Shown here in pieces: positions 46,620 through 57,059 of a stretch of 64,000 bases of DNA. The stretch spans positions 26,533 through 90,532 of the forward strand of contig JAPFBL010001049.1 of NCBI GenBank assembly GCA_026182355.1, written 5' to 3'. The DNA is from Hermatobates lingyangjiaoensis. Taxonomy: Eukaryota > Arthropoda > Insecta > Hemiptera > Hermatobatidae. The notes below the pieces were generated by a model that did not search any database, was not told where the DNA came from, and saw only the letters and a program-made list of their open reading frames with translations. Each line of letters starts with the position of its first letter. Within the stretch, counting starts at the first letter, position 1. The translations under genes and the position numbers were made by a program.

Positions 46620-46972
46620 TGAGGTTAAATTAACTCTCCTGATGACGGTTCAACAGAAAATTAGAGGTAGTAAGTCTGTTTGTTCCTTAGTTCTGTGTTT
46701 GTGATTCATCGTGAAACGTTTGTTGTCCTTTTTGATGGTTTTCCTGTTTACAATATATATATATATAAAGATTTCACATAAACACGTGAAATAAAAATCA
46801 ATGATTAAACCACAATAAGAAAAGGGAAAAAAAGACTAAGATCTTTCAACCGTAACAAGCGGTCTTCAAACCCAATGGGTTGGGTTTTTGACTCTGACGA
46901 AGACCGCTTGTTACGGTTGAAAGATCTTAGTCTTATTTTCCCATTTCTTATTGTGGTTTGATCATTGATATA
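46620..46972. mobile_element. PLE end (family 3 relative) and family 1 palindrome
   Basis: Bases 46625-46735 contain CTCTCCTGATGACGGTTCAAC, AGAAAATTAGAGG and CGTGAAACGTTTGTTGTCC, a diverged family 3 type that recurs at 63530-63660. Bases 46765-46972 form a family 1 palindrome with a shortened minus arm. Confidence 0.65.
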
Positions 46973-46984
46973 TATATATATATA

Positions 46985-47760
46985 TTGTTAAATAACGCCC
47001 CATATTTGGCTTGTATCTGTTTCTTACACGAATTCTCCACTTTATTCACATTATTGATTTCCACCACCTCATCATGATATAGAAAGATGTCAGTCGCTCA
47101 GCCGACAAGAGAAGGCTCTGACGTAACGACGTATAAAAGCAGTTGGTATGACGTCACGTATACTAACCGGACAGATAAAGAACTAAAAAAAAAATCTCCT
47201 TAATTATCCTATTAATTATAAGCATTATAATATCTACACTGTCATGTAGTCTGCCTGCATCATATAGCATATGTATAGATAGCTTTATGTTTATGCCTGT
47301 TAAAGAGCTTGATAGAAAAAGTTGAGTGTATACCACTACAGATTATCTATTTGTTCTTTAATACAATATCTAAACCGACTTGCTATATCACACTCCATAT
47401 TATTAATGTTTTACTATGAAATCATAAAAGCAGAAAGCAAAGTTAGTTGAAAATCTAAAACACAAAGTTTAAAGTTTAAAGTAACCCATCCCCCCTCCCC
47501 ACCACCACTACCCCCCCCCCCCACCATGTCACTCAAGAGTCAACTGCTTCCAGAGTAAAACTTAGTTTACTCCTCCTTCTATCAAGGCGAGACAGATAAC
47601 TATAACAACAGCTTTATCAACAACCTTTATACAAGTCAATTATTCCAATGGTGCTGTAAAGCAGTGTAGAAGCAATGTTAAAACTTCTACTTTTAAAAAC
47701 CTTTTTTAGGTCATATTAAAGAATTTCTTTTTAGAAATTTATCAATTATTTAGTTTTATC
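46985..47760. other. Unassigned DNA with TATA-like and CRE-like words
   Basis: Around 47128-47160 there is CGTATAAAAGCAG followed by TATGACGTCACGTAT. A TATA box near a palindromic TGACGTCA could be a promoter, but no gene follows. C-runs lie at 47495-47525. I see no open frame of note before the CT minisatellite. Confidence 0.35.
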
Positions 47761-47769
47761 TTTTCTTTC

Positions 47770-48451
47770 TGTTTTTGTCGTTCTCCTCCCTCCCCTTGTT
47801 TCTCTCTCCCTCTGTTTCATTCTGTCTCCATCTTCTCTCTGTTTCTCTCTCTCTCCCTCTGTTTCATTCTGTCTCCATCTCTCTCTCTGTTTCTCTCTCT
47901 CTCTCCCTCTGTTTCATTCTGTCTCCATCTCTCTCTCTGTTTCTCTCTCTCTCTCCCTCTTTCATTCTGTCTCCATCTCTCTCTCTCCCTCTTTCATTCT
48001 GTCTCCATCTCTCTCTCTCTGTTTCTCTCTCTCTCCCTCTGTTTCATTCTGTCTCCATCTCTCTCTCTCCCTCTTTCATTCTGTCTCCATCTCTCTCTCT
48101 CTCTGTTTCTCTCTCTCTCCCTCTGTTTCAATCTGACTCCATCTTCTCTCTGTTTCTCTCTCTCTCCCTCTGTTTCATTCTGTCTCCATCTCTCTCTCTG
48201 TTTCTCTCTCTCTCCCTCTGTTTCATTCTGTCTCCATCTCTCTCTCTGTTTCTCTCTCTCTCCTCTGTTTCATTCTGTCTCCATCTCTCTCTCTGTTTCT
48301 CTCTCTCTCTCCCTCTGTTTCATTCTGTCTCCATCTCTCTCTCTGTTTCTCTCTCTCTCTCTCTTCATTCTGTCTCTATCTCTCTCCCTCTGTTTCATTC
48401 TGTCTCCATCTCTCTCTCTCCCTCTGTTTCTCTCTCCGTACCTCTCCCTCC

Positions 48452-48507
<56 letters not shown>

Positions 48508-48623
48508 CCTCTCTCTCTCTCTCTCTCTCTCTACTATCTTTTATATCTCTAGTTTTTGTCTCACTCCCTCTGTTTCTCTCTGTCTCTCTCTCTACTATCT
48601 TTTCTATCTCTAGCTGTTTGTGC

Positions 48624-48713
<90 letters not shown>

Positions 48714-48812
48714 TTCTACCTCTATCTGTCTATAATTCAGTCTCTATTCTCTCCTCTCTCACTTTTTCTCTTACCCTCTCTTTCTCACTCTCTATTCCTC
48801 TTCCACCTATAA
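47770..48812 (+). repeat. Long CT-rich minisatellite, about 50-bp units, fading to (CT)n
   Basis: Units of CCCTCTGTTTCATTCTGTC, TCCATCTCTCTCTCTG and TTTCTCTCTCT are repeated about twelve times to 48440, then (CT)n and variants to 48812. The 345-codon Ser/Leu-rich frame is only its translation. Confidence 0.9.
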
Positions 48813-48826
48813 GTAAGTACTAATAT

Positions 48827-49137
48827 GGGGGCCAGGTTAGCTCAGTCGTTAACGTGCTCGCCTCTGATCTGATAGCACCGGGGTTCGATCCTCACCTGGC
48901 CCTCGTTTTATTCACGCGGTAGGTGAATAAATCTATGCACGTCATCCCTTTATGTCGGTACCGAGCCTGTACGATGTCAGGTACTCATAAAAAGATCCCT
49001 TACTCTAAATACACTTGAGTTAGGCAATTTTAGGACTCCCACTGTAGAATCAATCTTCATTGTGTGGTATCACAAAGGGCCAATGCTCGGCCTAAGTGTG
49101 TTCCCTTGTGGAACTGCAACTGCAACATAACCTAATC
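48827..49137 (+). mobile_element. tRNA-derived SINE, 311 bp, perfect 13-bp target duplication
   Basis: Starts GGGGGCCAGGTTAGCTCAGT (A box TAGCTCAGTCG) and has GGGGTTCGATCCTCACC (B box). The tRNA-like head is followed by TTATTCACGCGGTAGGTGAATAA, a hairpin, then an unrelated tail to CAACATAACCTAATC. TAAGTACTAATAT occurs directly on both sides (48814-48826 and 49138-49150). Intact boxes and the perfect duplication indicate a recent insertion by a LINE enzyme. I have not identified the LINE partner. Confidence 0.9.
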
Positions 49138-49150
49138 TAAGTACTAATAT

Positions 49151-49704
49151 CAAAACGCCAAATCTGACGAATTGGTTTTCGTCAGAGTACAAAACTAATA
49201 CTCTGATGAAGACGAAGATCACGTGTTTCAGTTGAATGACTTTAGTGAATCGTCTGATTTCTTACTGTGCTTTAAAACATATTCTATTAATTTAACCTTA
49301 TTATTATTATTATAAGTAATTACAATGCTAATCTCATTATAAGAACTTTTTATTTTTTTATTTATTTTATCAAAATGTTTTCCCCTCCCCCAAAAGATTT
49401 CTATAAAATTGAGAACAATTTCAATTTAATTAAAGCTAATGATGGAATAAAACTTTTTAAATTAGTCCATCTATTGAGATGACTTTTCAAAAAGGATAAA
49501 AGACCGGAACATTTTAATTGGATTTTAAGGGATTAAAAAAAATACATCGATTCAAATAAAGAAATATCAAGAGTCATTTTAGTAATACGGATGATAATTT
49601 GATTTGCGATTGGAGGGGGGGGGGGGAGGGGTAATTAAGTCAATTATTATTAATATAGGGATTGGATTAGTGGGGGACTAACATGGTTTGTTATATTATA
49701 TATG
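49151..49704. other. Degraded PLE family 1 pair and AT-rich DNA
   Basis: Bases 49160-49265 show TTCGTCAGAGTACAAAACTAATACTCTGATGAAGACG-like inverted words of family 1, heavily diverged. The rest has a G-run at 49616-49628 and no gene. Confidence 0.5.
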
Positions 49705-49950
49705 CATGTTGTCCACCTATCCAAGTGATAACCTTGCCCAGTATTGCTTTACTTTGGTAATCTAATGAGAACAGCCCTATTCAACTTGGCTGTGGAGGTA
49801 ATGCTCTAATTGTTTTTAATATTAGTACTTACAGGTAAAACTTGTCACCTGTCCAAGTAATATCCCCGCCCAATATTGCTTAACTTTCATGATCTAATGA
49901 TAACAGGTCTATTCAATATGGCTATGAGGGTACTTACTGCCCAAGTAGCG
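49705..49950 (-). pseudogene. 5S rRNA-derived tandem repeats, minus array, first two units
   Basis: On the minus strand each unit reads TTGAATAG..TGTTCTCATTAGATTACCAAAGTAAAGCAATACTGGGC-type sequence, then TTATCACTTGGATGGGTGAC-like sequence. These align with 5S rRNA from the CATGTTGAATGC region through the internal control region (GTTAAGCA, GGGC, TTGGATGGGTGAC). Units start at 49710 and 49843, 133 bases apart. The 3' quarter of 5S rRNA is missing, replaced by AAATTTTA-type sequence and an AT-rich linker. Confidence 0.8.
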
Positions 49951-50099
49951 GGGTCAGACCAGCTTAGTGGTAACGTGCTCGCGTCTGAACTGATAGGACC
50001 GGGGTTCGATCCCCACCTGGCCCTCGATTTATTCACGCGGGAGGTGAATAAATCTGAGCACGTCGTCCATTCGGAGAAGGACGTTATAAACTGTTGGTC
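49951..50099 (+). mobile_element. tRNA-derived SINE at a break in the 5S-like array
   Basis: AGCGGGGTCAGACCAGCTTAG (A box TTAGTGGTAACG), CCGGGGTTCGATCCCCACC (perfect B box), CCTCGATTTATTCACGCGGG, GAGGTGAATAAATCTGAGC. It is shorter than the 48.8-kb SINE and lacks its tail. The 5S-like unit on its right repeats a part already present on its left, so the break is not a simple insertion. Confidence 0.75.
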
Positions 50100-50672
50100 C
50101 CAGGTCAATTCAACATGACTACAACGGAGTTTATCTAAATGGCTTTTGATATTAATATTTATAACTAAAACTTGTCACCCATCCAAGTGATAATCCCGCC
50201 CAATATTGCTTAACTTTGGTATTCTAATGATAACGGGTCAATTCAACATGACTACAATGGAGTTTATCTAAATGGCTTTTGATATTAATATTTATAACTA
50301 AAACTTGTCACCCATCCAAGTGATAATCACGCCCAATATTGCTTAACTTTGGTATTCTAATGATAACAGGTCTATTCAACATGACTATGAGGGAGTTTAT
50401 CTAAATCACTTTTGATATTAATACTTATAACTAAAATTTGTCACCCATCCAAATGATAACCCCACCCAATATTGCTTTACTTTCATGATCTAATGATAAC
50501 AGGTCTATTGAACATGGCTACGAGAATGCTGCCCTAGTTGTTTTTGATATTAGTACTTATAAGTTAAAAATGTCACCCATCCAAATGATAACCTCGCCCA
50601 ATATTGCTTAACTTTTGTGAGCTAATGAAGACCGGTCTATTCAACTTGGCTATTGTAGTATGTTTGTGTCTA
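50100..50672 (-). pseudogene. 5S rRNA-derived tandem repeats, minus array, remaining units
   Basis: GTCACCCATCC words mark units at 50174, 50307, 50440 and 50572, giving periods of 133, 133 and 132, plus a partial unit at 50100-50173. Each keeps the 5S core AGTTAAGCAATATTGGGCG and CACTTGGATGGGTGAC on the minus strand. Identity between neighbouring units is high, especially the units at 50174 and 50307. This is either a homogenised degenerate 5S locus or a 5S-derived satellite. Confidence 0.8.
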
Positions 50673-51190
50673 ACCCCTCTCTCTTCCTCATCCCAACCCC
50701 CCCCCCCTCAATAGAAACTTGGCATCTTTCTAGCTGTTCTAATAGATGAACGAGTAAGTTGTTTTTGATTCTATTCCTGTTTCATCAATGGATCTAGTCA
50801 CAGTAGCATGACTTTGCCAATAAACCATGGTGAGAGCCATGACAGTAATAATCAAGGCCATTGTTGTTTAATATTGATATCGTTAATCAGTGTAGCCAAC
50901 ATGATGTATAAAAAATACCTTACTTTAGATTTAAAATTAAATTCTTTATTTATAAACATACTAGAATATAGTAGCCGAGTATGTAATTATGCAAACTCAT
51001 CTTCTATGGTATAGCTGTAAGCTCGATTGTAGGCAGGGTGACCTACAATGACTCACACAGGTTTTTGGACCACCATAGGATTCTTTTAAATTCCGAATAA
51101 GGCAATATGCCCGTTACCCCGGGCTTTCTACTAATATTTATATTAGAAACAGGTAAAACCGTCATACCTCGTAAGATCAAAATCTACTGG
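50673..51190. other. Spacer between the two opposed 5S-derived arrays
   Basis: No gene is supported. There is a C-run at 50697-50707 and a GC-richer patch at 51100-51130 (GCCCGTTACCCCGGGC, a short palindrome). Confidence 0.5.
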
Positions 51191-51194
51191 GCCA

Positions 51195-51565
51195 GCATTC
51201 TCGTAGCCATGTCGAATAGACGTGTTATCATTAGATCATCATACTCGTAGTTAAGCAATATTGGGCGAGGATATCACTTGGATGGGTGACAAATTTTAGT
51301 TATAAGTATTAATATCAAAAGCGATTTAGATAAACTCCCTTATAGTCATATCGAATAGACCTGTTATCATTAGATCTTCAAAGTAAAGTAATATTGGGCG
51401 GGGTTATCACTTGGATGGGTGACAAATTTTTGTTATAAGTATTAATATCAAAACCAGTTAGACCATTACCTCCATAGTCAAGTTGAATAGGGCAGTTCTT
51501 ATTAGATCACCAAAGATAAGGAATATTGGGCGAGGTTATCACTTGGATGGGTGACAAATTTTAGC
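51195..51565 (+). pseudogene. 5S rRNA-derived tandem repeats, plus array, three units
   Basis: GATGGGTGAC occurs at 51281, 51414 and 51546 (periods 133 and 132). Each unit begins like 5S rRNA (TCGTAGCCATGTCGAATAG), continues through GTTAAGCAATATTGGGCG and CACTTGGATGGGTGAC, and then changes to AAATTTTAGTTATAAG. TTTT directly after the internal control region could stop Pol III early. Orientation is opposite to the array at 49.7-50.7 kb. Confidence 0.8.
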
Positions 51566-52030
51566 CTTTGACAAATGCCAAATTTGGCCTTTGTAGCCCC
51601 CTGGTTCTAAGAACCTGTAGATATAAGGCCAATACAGCTATTGGTAGAGCTTGCATGGCCCCACTAGGGGCTTCAGGTCCTACTGAACCTGCTCAGCTAC
51701 AGGTAAGGTCAGTGACCTTTATAGCCCCCTAATTCAAAGAACCTGTGGTTCAACCGTAACCCAACATTTTATGTTATGGTTGAAATATCGACATATAAAG
51801 CCAATACAGCTATTGGTAGACCTGCATCAAATCCATCAAATCATTGATTCTTTGATCAAATCAAGATATTAGAGCCAAGTAAACTCTTGGTCACCGTATT
51901 CCATACCAGAGTTTTAATGAGATCTAAGTAAATTCAGGCAATACACAGGGCTTATATAGCTGCTAAAGAAGATGCTAGAAATATGGTAATTCCATCTTGC
52001 TTAGTATGGATTAAATATAGAGTGTATTTC
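51566..52030. repeat. Two imperfect tandem copies of a 130-base block, then unassigned DNA
   Basis: AGCCCCCTGGTTCTAAGAACC and CCAATACAGCTATTGGTAGA (51595-51645) recur as AGCCCCCTAATTCAAAGAACC and the same 20 bases (51725-51825). CCAATAcagcTATTGG is itself a small hairpin. No coding sign. Confidence 0.6.
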
Positions 52031-52172
52031 ATAGGAATTGAACGCAATTGAATTTTCATGAGGATCCACTCAGTCTTCTATCTTCGTCTATGTCTCTCCA
52101 TCTCACTCACTCTCCTATCACCCTCGTTCTATTTCCCTCTCTATTCCTCATTTTTTCTATTTCAGCTTCTCT

Positions 52173-52217
<45 letters not shown>

Positions 52218-52261
52218 TATATAAAATAAATACTTTATATATATATTATAATATATATATA
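52031..52261. repeat. CT-rich microsatellite and (TA)n
   Basis: CT repeats at 52165-52217, then TA repeats to 52261. Confidence 0.9.
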
Positions 52262-52875
52262 TAAAGATTTCACATAACCACGTGACATAACAATCCAACC
52301 ACAATATGAAATGAGAAAGCAGCACTAAGATCTTTCAACCGTAACAAGTGGTATTCGTCAGAATCAAAAACCCAACTAAGTTTCAGTTTGGTTTTTGACT
52401 ATGGGTTGATATATATATATCTATATATATATATATATATATAGGTGTGTTCTCTAATCGGGGTTCGGTCAATTTCAAAATATCGACCGTTGATGCAATA
52501 ATATATCGACCGTATTATGTTGACCGTAGCAATAATATATCGACCGTTTGATAGAATAGGTGTGTTCTCTAATCAGGGTTCGGTCAATTTCAAAATTGAC
52601 CGAACCCCGATTAGAGAACACACCTATTCTATCAAACGGTCGATATATTATTGAATCTGTTATATATATATATATATATATACTTTTTCGTTGTAAATAC
52701 GATCCAAAACGGACAAATATAGTTCAATATAGACAAAGAAACATAGAGAAATCAAAAGAACACATTTACAGTCACTAATTTTTGCTTTAAACCGTCTTCA
52801 GGAGAGATAAGAGAGGGAAACCAAGCGCACTGGTTCAGAGACGGTTGGAGGGTCTCCAATATATATATATATATA
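52262..52875. mobile_element. PLE ends: family 1, short family 8 palindromes, family 3
   Basis: The family 1 pair at 52262-52410 has a short right arm. At 52440-52665 two nested family 8 ends (GTGTGTTCTCTAATCGG and complements, ATATCGACCGT repeated) form short foldbacks. The family 3 minus end lies at 52682-52860. Confidence 0.65.
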
Positions 52876-53160
52876 TATATAGTGCAGTTACATTCCACTT
52901 GTACACTTGAACTCGAACTGGTACAAAAAACAATAATAGAAAGGAAGCAGGAGTTTACTGCAAAGTGAGGCTCGTGTCTTCTGCCAATAATCTTATTTCA
53001 CAGAGGGACTGTGCAACCTCTATAACCATTGACGGAATAACGAAGGCTTCGCTAAGCAGCGGGTACCTAACATGGACCTGCTAACTCTACTCTCCTATTG
53101 GTCAGCACTTCAACGAATCATATATCTTTCCCCGGACAACTCATAGAAATCAATATATAT
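52876..53160 (+). mobile_element. Diverged family 12 terminal-repeat fragment
   Basis: AGGAGTTTACTGCAAAGTGAGG, CACAGAGGGACTGTGCAACC, CTGCTAACTCTACTCTCC and TTTCCCCGGACAACTCATAG match the 26-28-kb units at lower identity. A separate, older insertion. Confidence 0.7.
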
Positions 53161-53990
53161 ATAGGTTATTATCTGTTTTTATATATATATATATTAACTC
53201 ACCATATGATGGCTGTCCATTTTTTAGTCGTATTTATTATTACCGACGTTTCGGTCTTCTTTGACCATCTACAGGGTGATTTAAGACCGAAACGTCAGTA
53301 ATAAATAAACTGTGAAACATAGACAGAAACATAGCTAAGTCTTACTTTTCAATATTTCAGACTGTTATGTCGGCCGTCCTCAGGAGAAGAATTGACGGAG
53401 GGACGACAATCAACTCTGAGTTGACTGTCATCCCTTAGAATATATATATATATAAAACTTTAAATTACACAAAGCACGACACAGAAAAGAGAATAAAAAA
53501 AAAACACTTACAGAATTCAATATTTCGAACTGTTGTTCGTCATCAGGAGTAGACTAGAAGAGAGGACGAAGTGAGAGAGATCTCCCCACGTCGAAGAACG
53601 GAGCGCGAATATATATATATATATATATATATATCGGGGTTCGGTCAATTTTCCAGAATAAAAAATCAAACTCTCGTTGCCAACGTTTCGGTTTTATTTA
53701 AAACCTTTTTCATTTTATCCTGGAAAATTGACCGAACCCCGATTAGAGAACACACCTATTCTATCAAACGGTCGATATATTATTGAATCTGTTATATATA
53801 TATATATATATATATTAATAATCATATTAGTATTCAATTAGTGGAATGAGTTGCATTCCACTAATACACGTGAACGGACGTACCTGTTTTTCTTCCCTTC
53901 TACTCTCTTCCAGACGACGAACTTCAGTTCGAAATATCGATCCAGTAAGTTTTCTCGTTTCTTCTATGTGTTATCTTTTTTTTTTAATAA
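53161..53990. mobile_element. PLE ends: small palindrome, families 5, 7 and 8, and one more
   Basis: GACGTTTCGGTCTTCTTTGACC pairs with AAGACCGAAACGTC (53243-53300). Family 5 minus lies at 53305-53440, family 7 minus at 53450-53612 and a family 8 palindrome at 53630-53790. At 53830-53975 a different end shows CAGACGACGAACTTCAGTTCG, AAATATCGATCC, another core variant. Confidence 0.65.
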
Positions 53991-54704
53991 TCATAACTAT
54001 ATGAGTTTTTTCTACGATGTTGAGGTTTTTTGAAAGTTTTTTTCTTATTTTTTTTTGGAGAGATTCTTATATTTTTTTTGTATTGGTTAGTGTTTTAGAT
54101 TAGTAGATTAGACTATACACTGTGCCATATTTATATGTGTCCCACATTTCCATGTGTGCCATATTTATATCTGTGCCACTAGGGAGGATACATTGAACAA
54201 GATACATTCAATGATTGATAGACAGACCTCTTGTCTCTCTCACTCTCGTCTATGCAATACTAGCGCTGGAGAGCTCATTAAATCCTCTCTCTCACACTCT
54301 CTCTCGATCCCCCCCACGACAAACCACTTCGCAGTGTTGCCAGCTGTTCTAACAGCCCAATGTAAATTCCCCTACTCCACACAAACTCCACTCTACACTC
54401 CGTCAAACATAGGAGAGCCACTTAAGTGGGAAATCTCTTTTAATCTCTCCCCCCCCCCCTCGACCACTACAACCAACTTGAATCTGTATCTAGCAAATCA
54501 TCCTTTTTAATTAAATCATAATCGTCTAAACAAAAAATAAACTACTGACATTAATTATAATTCACTCTTACTGAAAGTAATTGTTTTATAATTAGTTATA
54601 ATTACTTTCATCAATATATCATTAATAATTTTATTTATATCTGACATTTAAATATATCACTTATCAATACACTCATTCCTTCTACAATATATATATATAT
54701 ATAT
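53991..54704. other. T-rich DNA and unassigned sequence, no gene
   Basis: The 118-codon frame at 54154-54510 has no recognisable domain and is broken up by CT and C runs. (TA)n at 54687-54708. Confidence 0.5.
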
Positions 54705-55010
54705 ATATTATCTAATCGGTATTTGGTCAAATTTTCTAGCTTCAAAAATCAAACTCTTCAGAGTAGAAAGAGTTTAATTTTTGAACCTAGAAAATTTGAC
54801 CGAATCCCGATTAGATAACACACCTATTCTATCAAACAGTCGATATATTATTGTATCAGTTGTATATATATATATACTTTTATTTATATATATTTATTTA
54901 TAAATATATATTTATATATATTTATTTTATATATATATATATATATATAAGAAAGGCCTTAGAGCATTGTTTCAAAAATTGTTTTCATTGTGGTAAATTA
55001 ATCCATATAT
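54705..55010. mobile_element. PLE family 8 relative and endonuclease-PLE 3' tail
   Basis: Bases 54710-54860 form a short palindrome (TTTGGTCAAATTTTCTAG and complement). After TA-rich DNA, 54948-55005 is GAAAGGCCTTAGAGCATTG, the 3' tail of the 62-kb element. Confidence 0.6.
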
Positions 55011-55019
55011 ATATATATA

Positions 55020-55559
55020 TATTTATATATATGAGTTGACTGTCGTCCCTCCGTCAATTCACTTCTTCTCCTGAGGACGGTCGAAATATTGAAAAGTGAG
55101 TCTTTGTTGTGTTTCAGTTTATGTGTCACTGCTTATTATAATTGTTTTATATATATATATAATTAAAGTTACAGCTAGAGAACACAAGAAAAAGGACGAA
55201 CACTCACGAATCTCGATAATTTCGGCGTCTTGCCGTCTTCAGGAGAGTAGAAAGAAAGAAAATAAAAGGAGAAAGAATGAAGGAACGGAGACGTAAATGT
55301 GTCCACTGGCCGATGTAAACTCATATATATGATCCATGATCAAACCGCAATAAGAAAATGGGAAAACAAGACTATCTTTCAACCGTAACAAGCGATCTTC
55401 GTCAGAGTCAAAAACCCAAAAAAAAACTCAGTTGGGTTTTAGACTCTGACGAAGACCGCATGTTGCGGTTGAAAGATCTTAGTCTTGTTTTCCTATTTCT
55501 TATTGTGGTTTGATCATTGATTGTTATTTCACGTGTTTATGTGAAATATTTATATATAT
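55020..55559. mobile_element. PLE ends: family 5, an extra family, family 1 palindrome
   Basis: Family 5 lies at 55030-55150 with a deletion in stem II (CTGAGGACGGTCGAAATATTG). The minus end at 55165-55310 reads CTGAAGACGGCAAGACGCCG then AAATTATCG, another hammerhead-type core with stem GGC/GCC. The family 1 palindrome is at 55333-55545. Confidence 0.65.
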
Positions 55560-56197
55560 ATATTTGTAAATTTGGGGAGCAATCCTTCTTTTGTAAAAAA
55601 TTATGAAATTGATTCGTGCCACAGTACAAAGGTCGTTCAACAAAACATATATATATATATTGCTATTGTTTTCTAGACCAACGATTGCTGACAAATACCG
55701 AGAATAAGAAATTCCGAGAAGAAGAAATATATATATATATATGGTCAAAGCTGACCGAAACGTTGGAATCATACAGTTCCAACGTAGGAACTGTAATTGT
55801 TAATTGGTTACCATTCTTGATATGGCAACGTTAGTGTAATAAATTCTATGTTGCAGTCTGTCTTTCAGAATAAGGCATGCTGCTGTATTGTTCTTAATAA
55901 TCGATTTTAATATACGTTCATCAGTTTTATATGCTTTAGAAAACTGATTTTTATAATATATATTATATATATATATATATATATATGTGAGATTAAATTT
56001 TCTGCCCACTTTTGTTTTATCAGGTTTCTGGATTTCTTTTCCAAATCTCACAGTCTTACTTACGTAAAACTTACTTGCTTCTTATAACAAGTAAGACTAC
56101 GAGATTTGGAAAAGTAATCCAGAAAACTGATAAAGACAAAAGTCGTCAGAAAATTTAATCTCACATGTATAAATGAAGGACTGTTCCCCAAATATAT

Positions 56198-56205
<8 letters not shown>
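55560..56205. mobile_element. Unassigned DNA and PLE N-terminal palindrome
   Basis: From 55990 to 56195 a palindrome (GAGATTAAATTTTCTG and complement, turning near 56080) carries on its plus arm a PLE-like N-terminal coding remnant: FGKVIQKTDKDKSRQKI, a frame break, then LTCINEGLFPKY. The last words match the 16.46-kb copy. Confidence 0.55.
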
Positions 56206-56233
<28 letters not shown>

Positions 56234-56812
56234 TGTGAAAACGTGTAAAAGTTCAGCTGTGCTTGACTGGAAGTCTTCTCGGCCCAAGCCATTGAGTGTT
56301 GCAAAGGGTTTCCTCTCATTTCGTCTATCTGCACCTCAGTCCGTCTTTACCCAATAGCTGCTATTCATATAAAAAAATCTCTTCTAATTTCCTCTTCAAC
56401 AGATATATCTCCATTCAATTCTCTTTTTCATTTTCCCTCTTTTACATTAAAGAAATTGCAAATAGTTATATATATATATATATATATATTTCATAGTACT
56501 ATAATACTAATGCTTTTTTTTTTAACTTTTCTGCTTTTTTACTTTTAACTCGATATGGTTCGGTTCTATTCCATGAAAATATAAATATTTCATTATTATA
56601 CTGTTACAGTGACACTCCATTCGATGTCGAGTTTATACGACTTTACGGCTTTCGTAAAACACAAATACGAGGTGGTTAGAGGTGGTGACAATATCACATT
56701 GTAATTATATTTGAATAGAAAATTTAAAAAAAAATCAGTCTCACTACTTTATTTACACACCTCGTATATGTAAAACCTGATAATGCGTATATATATATAT
56801 ATATATATATAT
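56206..56812. other. Microsatellites and AT-rich DNA, no gene
   Basis: (TA)n at 56200-56228, 56467-56488 and 56790-56812. Nothing else is recognised. Confidence 0.55.
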
Positions 56813-57020
56813 ACTTTTTCGTTGGAAATACGATCCAAAACGGACAAAAATAGTTCAATATAGACAAAGAAATATAGAGAAATCAAAAGAACACACTTAC
56901 AGTCTCTAATTTTCGGTTTGAACCGTCTTCAGGAGAGATAAGAGAGGGAAACCAAGCGCACTGGTTCAGAGACGGTTGCAGACGTTCTCCAACCTGAACG
57001 AAATCCAACGAAAATTAGAG
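56813..57020 (-). mobile_element. PLE terminal sequence, family 3, intact core
   Basis: The minus-strand end with ribozyme-like core at 56903-56937 is identical to the 19.84-kb copy. A short turn back (ACGAAAATTAGAGAC) closes the right side before (TA)n. Confidence 0.72.
56903..56937 (-). ncRNA. Hammerhead-ribozyme-like motif, PLE family 3
   Basis: Minus strand: CTCTC, CTGAAGA, C, GGTT-CA-AACC, GAA, AATT, A, GAGA. All core bases and the four stem I pairs are present. Confidence 0.7.
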
Positions 57021-57059
57021 ACATATATATTATATATATATATATATATAGAAAATTGT

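Noticed and set aside
47128..47160. Promoter with TATA box and TGACGTCA
   Set aside because: Both words are present, but no gene or conserved element follows, so it is noted only as a possibility.
47775..48812. 345-codon Ser/Leu-rich frame
   Set aside because: Pure translation of a CT-rich minisatellite, with no non-repeat sequence and no gene context.
49705..51565. Functional 5S rRNA genes
   Set aside because: The 3' quarter is missing and helix partners are changed; these are derived repeats.
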